Of a DNA stretch of 64,000 nucleotides, positions 36,721 through 46,557 are shown in pieces. Made by a program: the position numbers and the translations under genes. The notes under the pieces are model-generated. The model did no database searches. It was not told the origin of the DNA and saw only the letters and a list, made by a program, of their open reading frames with translations. The DNA comes from Schizochytrium sp. CCTCC M209059 (Eukaryota > Sar > Bigyra > Thraustochytrida > Thraustochytriidae). The stretch's first letter is position 1; every line of letters begins with the position of its first letter. The DNA lies in contig KN805372.1 of assembly GCA_000818945.1 (NCBI GenBank), positions 808,125-872,124 on the forward strand, written 5' to 3'.

Positions 36721-37106
36721 GAATCGGCCGATCGCTCCCCCGCCCGCCCGCCCCGCAGACGGCCTCTTTTTTTCCCCGCATCTCTCTGCAGCTAGCTATT
36801 CTGCGAGGCACATTAAGCACAGTGCGGGAGGCAGACGCGCGGTGCGGGGCGGGCGCTGGCGGACTCAGAGAGAGCGGGGGGGGAGCTAGGCAGAGCAGGC
36901 AGCTCAGGCAGCTGGCCGCCGCGCTCCGCAGGCCCCATCCCACAGCAGGGAGGAAGGAAGTGCGCAGAGGCGGCAGCTCCCCCTGCAGCTCAGCCAGCTA
37001 GCTCCGCGAATACAAAAAGCGGAACGCGGGTGCGGGGCCAGGCGAAAGTGCCCGCGAACGGGCCGCGCCGGACCAAGAAGCGGCGAGGCGGGGCCGCGAG
37101 GCGACC

Positions 37107-37160
37107 GGCCGCGACGCGACACGACGCGACACGACGCGACTCGACTCGACTCGACTCCGC
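37107..37160. repeat. CGACN pentanucleotide array, second copy
   Basis: GCGACACGACGCGACACGAC followed by several TCGAC units. It matches the array at 35868-35925. Confidence 0.88.
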
Positions 37161-38175
37161 GCGAGGCGGGGCAGGAGAGCGAGAAAGCCGCGAGCAAAAC
37201 CCGAGCTGCCTGCCTGCCGTGCATGCCGTGCCTGCCTGCCGTGCCTGCGTGCTCAGATTGCCCGGAGCGAGGACGGCGAGCGAGGACGGCGACGGCGACG
37301 GCGGCGTTGGGGTGCTCGTCGTCCGCGCGAAAGTAGGCCTCGAGGGTCTTCAGGCCAGCTGGAGCTCGAGCGCGAGCTCGCTCGCAAACTCGTAACCTGG
37401 AGAGGACCTCGGGAGGAGCGAGCGAAGCTAGCGAGCTAGCTTGCTCGCGGCGAGCGACCGCCTCGGCGGAAGGCGGCCAAGCTACAGCTTGCCTGCGGAG
37501 GCGGCGAGACTGCGGAAGACGGCGCTCGCTTCCTCCAGAGGCTGCGTCGCCGCCGTGAAACGCCGGGAAGCTGTGCTCCCGCGGGGCGGCCAGCACGAGC
37601 AGCAGCACGACAAGCACGAGCAGAACCGCAACCCAGGGCTGAGTTCGCGAGCGAGCGAGTGAGTTCGCGAGCGAGCCAGCCAGCTTCATTCAACAAGGAG
37701 CGAGCGTGCGAGCGAGCGTGCGAAGAAGCGGCTGCGGAGAAGCGGAGAAGCGGAGAAGCGGAAACCGAATCATAATCGATCCCAGACACGGGCGGGGCGG
37801 AAGAGACCCGCGAGGCGAAGCCAAGCCACGCCAAGCCAAGCCACGCCAAGGCCAAGTTAGGTTCGGAACTCAGCAGGAGTGCGGAGCCCCCTCGCTGGCA
37901 CGGACCAAACCTAATTTGATCTGCATCGAGTGATCAATCAATCGATCGATCGATCGATTGCAGTGGCGGCACATCAGGGCGGGTGGGTACTCACTCACTC
38001 ATCCTAAAGAAGTACATAGAGAGCCTTGTATATTCGATCGTCCAAGCGATTGATTGCCGCTTCGAAGGGACGGCAGGTAGACAGGCAGGCAGGCAGGCAA
38101 GGTATTGGGCGCGCACACACGCACGCACGCACGCGAGGCCCTTCTGCAATTCTGCACACTGCGCGCAAGCGAGAG

Positions 38176-39273
38176 ATGAGCAAAATCGAGACGGCCGCGA
38201 AAAGCAACGCCCAAGCGGGCCACCAGCACAACCAGCACAAGAGAAAGAAGGTGACCAATTCGCGGAACAAAGGCGTCGTCCGAAAGACCGCCGTAGCGCC
38301 CAGCCAAGTGCAGGGCGCCGTGCCCTTTGACCTCATGGACGCTCGCGGCAAAATCGAGGCTTTGCTAAAGGGGATCCACGCCGTCGAGACCGCCCGATCG
38401 GATCCCGTTCTCGGCGAACGAATCCCGCTTTCCTCTTCTCATGAACATGAATTCCAACTCCCAGCCACCGTCTGCGAGCTCTCCAGAATGGCGCGCCCAG
38501 ACCTCGAGCGCGCCTGTGTGCAGCTCAAGATTACTGACTTTCATGCCAAACCCGACCGCGACCTCATCGCCCTCATCGCGCTCCGTGGCCCGTACGGCAA
38601 GGATGGTAAGATGTACGCCGTCCGAAAGGTCCGCGAACTCGTGCAATCCGTGGACTGTCTGCTGCGTGAGATTGGCCTCGTGCGCCCTGACGGCCCTGCC
38701 GTTGTCGATATTCTCGACGCGAGATTCAAGAACCTAAAACGCGCCAAGGACGCTCGCCCCAAGGACGCTCGCCCCAAGAAGCGCATGCGCACTGAGACGC
38801 GCAACGCGAGTGACGAAACCGCGGCATCGGACGCCACAGAGTCAGATGCCGACGGCGCGAGGCTTCCCGGTGCCTCGCATGGCGGCTCCGACTCGCCAAC
38901 GCCTCACACCATGGACGCCCAGAGCCGTAGTAGCAGCAGCACCAGCAAGAGCACCTGCACTGCGGCGAGCGCCAGCTCGATCCCTCCCTTTCTGGGAGTT
39001 TCAGCGCCTGCAACACTTCACCACCTTAAGGAGGCGGAACCCAAGCTCAGGGTCGATACCACCGCCCTCAACTTGCAGCAATTGCAACAATTGCAGCAAG
39101 TTGCTATGCAAAGCGCACAAGCCCCCGAGGGCAATGTTGGAATGCACATGCCTCTTCCCTCTTTTCTTCAAAATGCGCTTCCCGTCCAAGTTGTCAATTC
39201 TCCTCTCGTTTTCCCATGGCTGCAGAACATGCAACATCATATCCAACCCGGAAGCCAACCCTCTGCGTCATAG
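38176..39273 (+). CDS. Nuclear-type Gln-rich protein, unknown
   Basis: 365 residues from the ATG at 38176; the frame is open upstream but there begins at a non-ATG in repeat sequence. A basic start (HKRKKV near residue 23) precedes a conserved-looking helical region at about 45-185, with CELSRMARPDLERACVQLKI (vaguely SAP-like) and RKVRELVQSVDCLLREIGL. A second basic patch (KDARPKKRMR near 195) follows, then a Ser/Thr-rich linker and a Gln/Leu repeat QQLQQLQQ near 303. The two basic patches look like nuclear localisation signals and the C-terminus like a transcriptional activation region. This is inference; I recognise no DNA-binding domain. Confidence 0.72.
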   Translation: MSKIETAAKSNAQAGHQHNQHKRKKVTNSRNKGVVRKTAVAPSQVQGAVPFDLMDARGKIEALLKGIHAVETARSDPVLGERIPLSSSHEHEFQLPATVCELSRMARPDLERACVQLKITDFHAKPDRDLIALIALRGPYGKDGKMYAVRKVRELVQSVDCLLREIGLVRPDGPAVVDILDARFKNLKRAKDARPKDARPKKRMRTETRNASDETAASDATESDADGARLPGASHGGSDSPTPHTMDAQSRSSSSTSKSTCTAASASSIPPFLGVSAPATLHHLKEAEPKLRVDTTALNLQQLQQLQQVAMQSAQAPEGNVGMHMPLPSFLQNALPVQVVNSPLVFPWLQNMQHHIQPGSQPSAS

Positions 39274-39570
39274 AAAACCCAGTTTTTCTGTACTCTAATT
39301 TCTTATACGTGCCTCAGTGTGGGTACGCTCAATTGATCGAAAACGTAAAATTACTTATTAATTCAGTAGCTTTCCAATTCGCATTCGTTTTCGGCCTTGC
39401 ACGCAACTTGCAGGCACCAAAGCCGAGTAAGGCCTGCGGTCACTTCTTTCTCATTTCCAGTTTTTTTCCTCATCAGATCCAGCCTGCTTCTTCATTTTTC
39501 TCGCTATAGACCTGAACTTGGATTTTCTTTCAATCGTCAGCTACAAACCACCATCGCTATCGTCACGATT

Positions 39571-42500
39571 TTAGTGCAAATTCGCGTCGAGCTGTGCTCT
39601 GCAGTGTGCAAGCCCGCTCACGAGACATCGCTGCTTCGCCGCTAGGGCAGTCGTCTCAGCGTGAATAAAGTCAAACGAGCTCGCGGGCTTAAGCCGCAGC
39701 GTCGCCATTACATTGAAGATGTCCGCGCGCCGCGCCCGTGGCCAAGATTCCAAAGCTACTACCAGACCGTCCATGACGGTCTCCAGCAATCTATTTTCTG
39801 GCTCCAGTAGCAAGCTCACCACTTCGCGGTGCTTGATGCACTCGCGCAGGAGCTCCAGCGCGCCAAAGGCCCATGGTTCGCTGCCGACTTCTATCGTCTG
39901 CACTAAAAATTGCAGCACCGCCTGAAAGCTCTCTGTGCCAACATTGGTGTCACCGTTCCCGTTGTCGTCAGCATCACCACTACCATCAATAGCAACAGCA
40001 GCCGTCCCCGATCCGCGAAGAAGAGTCGCAACAAAATTCTGCACAAAGTCGGCTGGCGTCGAAACCGACGACGAAAGCGCCACCACAGATTCGCGATCCT
40101 CGCTCGCGTCGCTCGAGCGCCGCACTGCAGACGACGGCGAGGTCGAGGTCGAGGCCGAGGCCGAGACCATCAACATTGACTTGCTTGGCTCCGAGAGGGC
40201 CAAAAGCCGTGCACTCAGCTGACCCAATAGCCCGCTCACCTGGGGGCGGGTGTCCGCTACGGCCTCCACTTGGTTGACAAGATAACGCGCAAGGCCGCGT
40301 TGCGTCTCGGCCTGGACGCGTGACCCAGACGCCGACGCTTGCACAAGGCAAATCGCTGCTGCAAGCAAGACGAAGTTCGCAGGCTCCGGTAGGCCGTGTG
40401 CTGCCCCCTGCGAGAGAATAATCTCTGCTGCCCGAGGTGCTACCTCTTGGTGCACCAGACAGCCCACCAAATGATCCTGCAAAACCGGGTCTGCAGCCTC
40501 CCCATCGTCGGAGGGTCCAATCGACTGCAACAGCTTGAGTGCCGAGACGCGAATGCGCGAGAACGGGTTCGGGCGCATGACCACCGGAATCGACAACGCG
40601 CACGTGCCAAGGATCGCGAGATCCTCGCGCAAACGCCTCTCCAGAGACGGTGCCGAAGCTAGCCACTCGCCGAGAATGAAAAGGTGCTCGAGAGCTTCCA
40701 GACGCGGCGCGGTCGCCGCGTTCCCATTTCCCAGCTCAAGCAGCTCCAAAAGATACATGCAGCGTGACTCAATCCGCTTTGCAAGCTCGCGCACAAAGCT
40801 GTCCTCCAAGGCTGTCGTCGGGATATTCTGCAGCAGCATGATCGCGCGAGTCCGCTTCCCAGGCTCGAGGCAGTAAATGACACAATGAAGCGCCGTTTCC
40901 GCAAGTTTACGCACGGTCTCCGTGCTATGCTCTGCGATGACAGAGAGCCAGTCTCCTCCGCTCCCGACGCTGGTTACCTCGCCAATATCCAGATCACCCA
41001 AGTTCTTGCTGCTACTACGCGCAAGGTTGCCATGTCCGTTTGCACTGGCCATACCAGCAGCACTGCCAGCCTGCTGAGCGACGCCGTCGTCGTGGTCTTC
41101 GCGAGCGCCATCAGCTTCAAAGTGCAGCAAGAGCGCCGGCATGCCAGCCGCAAATTCTTCATTCACTGCGCGAAGTGTGCGCTGACTCAGCGCGCTGTCC
41201 ACGCCTTCCTCTACAAATGTAAAGTAGAGCACACGTGCGAGGTCCGCGCCAGAAAAATTGCGCGTCAAAAATGGGGCATGATTTACGAGGCGCAAGACTG
41301 CACGCGAAGTTCGAGTATCCTCCTCGGCTCGCGCTCGCTCTGCCGCAGTCAAACCTGGAATCGCCTCTGCGTCAGCAGCACTTGCCTCTTCAGCCTCGCG
41401 AACAAAGGAGTCCTTGTCTGGCACTTTCCACGAGGGCTCCGGAAAGGCGGCAACCAGCGCATGAAGCGTGTCAACAGGCGCATCGCCAAGTTGAGACGAT
41501 TTCGAAAAAAGAGAACTCATGGCGTCCATCGCAGAACGCTGCTGCGCGTTGTCTTGTTCCATGGCCACAACAAAATTCACCATCGTGCGGACCGTTTCTT
41601 CGAGGCCCTCCTCGAGACTCACGCTGCGCCAAATGCCCCATGCGGGATCATTATCGCCGGATCGAAGTCGCGCACATAGTCGCAAAAGTCGGGTGATCAA
41701 ACGTCCAGGCTGTCGCGTAGCGCGAGGGTAGCAGTGAACGAGCCACGGTTCGAGCACCTGCAAAAGGCAGCTAATGTGCACGTCGCTCAAGTACGGCGAC
41801 ACCTTGGCAGCGCCCTGGACCATTTCGTCAATCGACGACGCTTCCCAGTGCGTGGCGAGAAATCTAGAGACAAGCACAGAGCGTTCGAGGCCGGATAGCT
41901 TGTTGGACACAAGCGCTGGAGAAAAGTCCCGGTGAGGCAGACCCAGAAATGTGCCGTGAGGTACCCATCCTGCGACCAGCTCGCGCATCTCTCGAAGTGG
42001 GTGCACAAAAAGCAGCGACACCAAAAGGGCCATTTGCGGTCGCAGACCTTCCGCAAGCGCGTGGTCGCTCGTCACCGAGGCGTCGAGGGCGTAAAGTACA
42101 GCCGAAGCAATGTGGACCATAAAGGGACTTCGTTCAGTGCTTTTGTTCGCGAGACCCTTGGCAGCAGGATCATTTGCACGGGCAGATGCGGGGCTTCCGA
42201 TTGGGATGATCCCGGCGGGCTCCTTGGCCCAACGATCTGGATCAAAAGAGCGCAAGACCGCCTCGTAATAGTGCTTGAGCATAGCGTCGAGGTTCTGTCG
42301 TAAAAGTGCGCGCAGACCAAACTGCTGATACCGCTTCGACCCGGCGCTGCCCGAGAGCATTTCGAGTGCAAACGACTGCGCGTCGACCGTCTTGAGATGA
42401 CCCGAGTCCAGCAAGGTAACAAAAGCGTCCGAAACCGCGGCGAGACGCGGCGCACGGTCACGTGTACGATGCCACTCTCGAATGAGGAAAATGGCCTGGT

Positions 42501-45500
42501 CTCGCGCCACATCAGGATCAGGAAACGCATTCAGTTGGCCAAACAGAACAAACTTGCGCAATAGTCGCGCTGCCGCCTCGACCACGTGCGGGGTCCACTT
42601 GGCCATGTGCAAACGAGCCACCTCATCTCCAGAGGACTGGATCCACGTGCGAACCATTTGATGCACGCGACGTTCCAACGCGCCACCGCGATACGAATCG
42701 CGCAAGGCTGCCATAAGCTTTACAAAAAGCCCATTGAAGATCTCATTGCGCGCCTGCAACGACTGCATGGCCATTTGCTTCTCGAGAACCTCATGGCAAT
42801 CCTTCAAATGACTGAGCGAAATAAGCGCCGCATTTTGCAGCCGATTGCTCGTGGCCGTTAGGTACTCATGCACAAGAGAGCGCACAAAGGGCGGCTTGTT
42901 GCTATGCGGCAGATTTGCCTCGCAAATTAGGGTGCACTGGTTGCGCCACCACGCGACAAAATCGCAATAGCCCGCTTTTCGCGCCAGTCGCTTGTTAAGA
43001 GCCTGAACCCGAGCTCCGCCACAAGAGTCCGCCGAACCGCTCGCGCCCAAGAGCCCGAGCAAGAGCTTGTCAAGCGCACGCTGCAGATACTGACTCTCGC
43101 CATGTTTGTCAGTGATTGTCCCGATACGCTCGAGAGCATCCCGCGCCTTGGCCTGGACCTTTTCATCGGGATAAGTGCTCGCGAGAAGCAACGAGGCCCC
43201 AGCCTCGGCAACAAGATCGGAAGACTCGAAACCTTTGTCCAAGGCAGCGCAAAGAATGCGTTCAAGAGTCATGACGCTGCTTGAAATCTGGGCCGTATCG
43301 AGCGGTGCCTTGGTATGCTGCATGGTGCACACTAATTTAAGGGATGGGGACTCTACCGTGACCATGATGGCTTTCTCGGCATAGATGGGACCTAGCTGGC
43401 AGAACCGGATCAACGCATCACGGCCTGCGTCGACAAGTGTCAGATCAAAGCCAAATGCGCAGTCCACACAGTTCTGTAGCAGCTGTTGGCTTTGCTCTCC
43501 AAGCATTGGAAAGCATGCCAGCGCCTCGGCAACCGTGCCGACTGGCGAGTCACGGCCAGAGAGATTGATGACAAATTTTGCGTAGCCTCGAAGCGGCGAA
43601 CGTTCGCCTTGAGGGACAGACTGCGCAATTTTGGACAGCGCATTGAGGCAAATGGCGCGTTGCGCCGTGGTCGTTTTGGTACTTGTGAGTCCGCGCGCCA
43701 TTGTTGCGTCGAAAAGGCGCGGAAAACATCGTCCCAGCTCGACCATGACTGCACTCACGAGCGCTGCTTCCTGCGCCCGGGGCACGGCTTCATCGACAAA
43801 GAGAGCCTTCGGGATCTCATCGAGGGGTTCTGGGCCGGGCAAAGAACTCGTCGGCGGTAAACTCTTGAGGTAGCGCTGCATGTGATCAAGGCCAGAGATT
43901 CGTGTCGTTGTATTGCACACGCGGCGGAGCAACTCCTTGCAGAGACGTTCGTGCTGCGAACCCACAAGAGCAGGCAAGGGGCTTTGCAAGGCTTGCCAGC
44001 CTACAAGAGTCTCCATCGCCTCGAGCGCCGATGGAAGGTGCTTGCCATGCGAGGCGTACCCATGGGCATAGCCAAAGATGGCCTCGAGCGCGGTACCCAT
44101 GGCAGCCTCGAACGATGCCAATGGCGATGAGGCCGAGGTCTCTGAGCTCACCGAGCTCGCCGAAACCACCGAACTGGCCGACGAAGTGCTTCGCTTGAAG
44201 AACCGCTGTGAATTCTGCAACGATTGTTGTTGCCGTGTGTGCTCACGGCGCAGTCGGGAGAGCATAAAGACAACGCAACGAAAGGTCTCGTCAATGAGCT
44301 CGCCGCACGAGGTGGTTTTTAGCAGCTTAGCCAAAGCTTGTGTGAACGAGAGACATGCGGGTCTACATTGGGGAGTCCGGAGAAGAGAGTACTTGACGCG
44401 TCGCGACAGGATTTGCATAAAGGGCACGTACTCGAGTGCGCTGGCATTAAAGTATACCTTTCCCATTCTCGTGGCAAAGTTCTCCAATGTGCGTGGAAGA
44501 CAGAACCAAGAGAGACGTCCAATGAGCGCCACACACGGCTCCAAGGAATTAGCTTCGGCAGATTTGAGATGCTTTGCAAAATGTTCGTAGGCGATGTCGA
44601 CGAATTTGTTCACGACGGCTTCGCCGCGGGCGTCGAGCGGCTCCACCACTGTAGCTGCGGAAACGCCTGCCAGGAGCTCATTCAAGGTGCTAAAAAGAAT
44701 CCCTTCCATGGCAAGACTTGTCTCGGAGATTGCCTCTTTGGGTTCGCGCTGCTGAATCGAGGGCAGCAGACGCGTCTTCTTCACTTTCTGCGGATCCATG
44801 GAGATGGCTTGCTCGCGAACACGAAGCAAGACCACGCACATGGGCACGACCGTACCTGTGCGGTCCCTCAAAAGAATGGCAAGATACTGAAGGACCTGCT
44901 CGAGGCCGCGCTCGATATCCTGCTGGGAAACCTTGCGGAGGGCCACCACCCTTTTCGGGGAGAAGCCTGCCTCGACGAGTTTGCGAGAACCACTATCTGA
45001 TGGCCACAGAATGCCGTACATTCTTGCCACGTGAGCTGTCAGCAAGAGTTGAAGCTGAAGTAAGGCGTCATTGAGGGACGGGTCGCTGCAGACGGCTGCG
45101 CGGGATGTGGTACCCGTTGTCGCTGTCGAGGAGACGGAGCTCGCGGCGGGCGAAGGCGGGCGTTTCTGCTCGTCGCCTTCGTTAGCACTTGCCGGGACTG
45201 GCGGTACTGCCACGTGTGGACTTTGGCTTGCCTCCTTGTTGCCTTGCTTGTCCCCTTTTCTGTCGTCGCCGTGGCCGTCTTCCCGTTCGCTTTTCTCGTT
45301 CGCAGCAGCAGGCGCCGTCTCTTCGTGGTCATCTACCTCGTCCACGTGCTCCTCCTCCTCCTCCTCCTCCTCGTCGTCATTATCGAGCGCGATTTCTTCG
45401 AGATCTCCGTCGCCGTCCCCGCCGCGGGCCCTTTCCTCCTGCTCCTGCTGCTCCTGCTGCAGCCGCGCGGCGCGTGAGTCGCTCTTTTCCCCCGCGTTGT

Positions 45501-45555
45501 TGCCGCCGTTGCCTGCAGCAACGTCGTCCTCATGCGGCGCCGTCTCGTGCTCCAT
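39571..45555 (-). CDS. Furry/MOR2-PAG1-like HEAT-repeat protein
   Basis: 1994 residues from the ATG at 45555. The frame is open further upstream but starts there at TTG in Arg-rich sequence. The N-terminal 150 residues are acidic and low complexity (Glu/Asp run coded by 45345-45380). The rest is entirely alpha-helical, with HEAT-like pairs and no TM segment or catalytic motif. The segment VVNKFVDIAYEHFAKHLK, then YVPFMQILSRRVKYSLLR and the ISCLLQVLEPWL region follow the order and spacing of Furry family proteins (FRY, Tao3, MOR2/PAG1). Those proteins scaffold NDR/LATS kinases in cell polarity and morphogenesis. The length is shorter than the usual 2400-3000. Another HEAT-scaffold family remains possible. 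Confidence 0.6.
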   Translation of the reverse strand: MEHETAPHEDDVAAGNGGNNAGEKSDSRAARLQQEQQEQEERARGGDGDGDLEEIALDNDDEEEEEEEEHVDEVDDHEETAPAAANEKSEREDGHGDDRKGDKQGNKEASQSPHVAVPPVPASANEGDEQKRPPSPAASSVSSTATTGTTSRAAVCSDPSLNDALLQLQLLLTAHVARMYGILWPSDSGSRKLVEAGFSPKRVVALRKVSQQDIERGLEQVLQYLAILLRDRTGTVVPMCVVLLRVREQAISMDPQKVKKTRLLPSIQQREPKEAISETSLAMEGILFSTLNELLAGVSAATVVEPLDARGEAVVNKFVDIAYEHFAKHLKSAEANSLEPCVALIGRLSWFCLPRTLENFATRMGKVYFNASALEYVPFMQILSRRVKYSLLRTPQCRPACLSFTQALAKLLKTTSCGELIDETFRCVVFMLSRLRREHTRQQQSLQNSQRFFKRSTSSASSVVSASSVSSETSASSPLASFEAAMGTALEAIFGYAHGYASHGKHLPSALEAMETLVGWQALQSPLPALVGSQHERLCKELLRRVCNTTTRISGLDHMQRYLKSLPPTSSLPGPEPLDEIPKALFVDEAVPRAQEAALVSAVMVELGRCFPRLFDATMARGLTSTKTTTAQRAICLNALSKIAQSVPQGERSPLRGYAKFVINLSGRDSPVGTVAEALACFPMLGEQSQQLLQNCVDCAFGFDLTLVDAGRDALIRFCQLGPIYAEKAIMVTVESPSLKLVCTMQHTKAPLDTAQISSSVMTLERILCAALDKGFESSDLVAEAGASLLLASTYPDEKVQAKARDALERIGTITDKHGESQYLQRALDKLLLGLLGASGSADSCGGARVQALNKRLARKAGYCDFVAWWRNQCTLICEANLPHSNKPPFVRSLVHEYLTATSNRLQNAALISLSHLKDCHEVLEKQMAMQSLQARNEIFNGLFVKLMAALRDSYRGGALERRVHQMVRTWIQSSGDEVARLHMAKWTPHVVEAAARLLRKFVLFGQLNAFPDPDVARDQAIFLIREWHRTRDRAPRLAAVSDAFVTLLDSGHLKTVDAQSFALEMLSGSAGSKRYQQFGLRALLRQNLDAMLKHYYEAVLRSFDPDRWAKEPAGIIPIGSPASARANDPAAKGLANKSTERSPFMVHIASAVLYALDASVTSDHALAEGLRPQMALLVSLLFVHPLREMRELVAGWVPHGTFLGLPHRDFSPALVSNKLSGLERSVLVSRFLATHWEASSIDEMVQGAAKVSPYLSDVHISCLLQVLEPWLVHCYPRATRQPGRLITRLLRLCARLRSGDNDPAWGIWRSVSLEEGLEETVRTMVNFVVAMEQDNAQQRSAMDAMSSLFSKSSQLGDAPVDTLHALVAAFPEPSWKVPDKDSFVREAEEASAADAEAIPGLTAAERARAEEDTRTSRAVLRLVNHAPFLTRNFSGADLARVLYFTFVEEGVDSALSQRTLRAVNEEFAAGMPALLLHFEADGAREDHDDGVAQQAGSAAGMASANGHGNLARSSSKNLGDLDIGEVTSVGSGGDWLSVIAEHSTETVRKLAETALHCVIYCLEPGKRTRAIMLLQNIPTTALEDSFVRELAKRIESRCMYLLELLELGNGNAATAPRLEALEHLFILGEWLASAPSLERRLREDLAILGTCALSIPVVMRPNPFSRIRVSALKLLQSIGPSDDGEAADPVLQDHLVGCLVHQEVAPRAAEIILSQGAAHGLPEPANFVLLAAAICLVQASASGSRVQAETQRGLARYLVNQVEAVADTRPQVSGLLGQLSARLLALSEPSKSMLMVSASASTSTSPSSAVRRSSDASEDRESVVALSSSVSTPADFVQNFVATLLRGSGTAAVAIDGSGDADDNGNGDTNVGTESFQAVLQFLVQTIEVGSEPWAFGALELLRECIKHREVVSLLLEPENRLLETVMDGLVVALESWPRARRADIFNVMATLRLKPASSFDFIHAETTALAAKQRCLVSGLAHCRAQLDANLH

Positions 45556-46557
45556 GGCCGCGGCCGCGGGCGCACGCAGCACCGAGCGCGCGCGCGCGGC
45601 GAGACGCGGCCCGGAGCGGCGCGAAGCGAAGCAGGGGTCCCGGCGCCCGGCCTGGGTCGCCCGCTCGCTCGCTCTCGCCAACGGGTCTGCCTGGATGGAT
45701 GTCTGGATGTTTAGATAGATGTTTGGATGTTTGGATGTTTGGATGGATGTTTATGCGCCTCGAGAGACCGCAGAACCGTCACTGCCGACGCGCGACGCGA
45801 CACGACGCGAGGCGAGGCGAGGCAAGGCGAGGCGGGGCGGGGCAGCGCGGGCGATCTGCGCGGCGTCGTCGCGAGGATGCTTGTTCTTTTCTGCGCCGCG
45901 TTGGCCAACGGAGGGCTCAAGATGGCGCTGAAGCGATTGTGGAGGAGAGGATGATTGTGGTGAGGAGGGCGAGGTTAGTTCAACGTCTTGCGCGAGGGCA
46001 AGGTGCAGCGAAGACGATACGCGCGAAGCGAAGTGCATCCGGAAGGCAGTGGGCGAAGCAGATGGGCGGTCTGCCGGACCATGGCTACGATGCAGTCAGT
46101 GTGACGTGCAGCCAGCGGTGCTCATGAACCCAAGAGGGGGGGATGATTGCTGCCAGCCTATACCCTTACAACGATCGACCTCGATGAGACGCGAGGGTGG
46201 ATAACCAACCTTGACCGACCACCATGCTCATTATCGTAGCACCCATCGCGAGCTCCAAGATGTGAATTCGCTCGCCAGCCAGTCCGCCCGCCAGCTCGCT
46301 CGCTCGCTCGCTCGCTTGAGGAGATGGTCCCGCGTAAGGAGAAGAGCAGCGGGAGAGCAGGCCGAAGACCCTGAAGCAAGGGGCCGTGGTGTTTGTTCGA
46401 GTCAAACGCGTTCTCTCACACTCTCCCTCTCTCTGGCTTTCCGACTTGCAGAACGACAAGCAAAGACTGAACGCGACGGTGTTGCGCGCCGCAGCGCAGC
46501 GCAGCGCAGCGCCGCCGTCCGAGCCGTCTTCGCGGAGCAGAGGGACGGCACCGGCGA
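45556..46557. other. Intergenic region between divergent genes, repeat-bearing
   Basis: The region between the Furry-like and acyl-protein genes holds a (GATGTTTG)n/(GGATGTTT)n tract at 45690-45752. A CGACR and GGCGA run lies at 45788-45845 and a (CTCG)n run near 46300-46318. No gene is seen. Confidence 0.6.

Larger units (their letters stand above)
31081..38175. other. Seven-kb gene-free, repeat-dense interval
   Basis: After the giant gene there are no frames with protein-like composition. The longest open frames (31691-32740 minus, 33166-34308 plus, 34715-35896 minus) are translations of simple repeats or GC bias. Frames such as 31130-31819 plus begin at GTG and match nothing recognisable. 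The interval holds more than a dozen distinct microsatellites; the clearest are listed separately. Around 33.7-34.3 and 35.0-35.5 kb it is extremely GC-rich. Confidence 0.75.
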
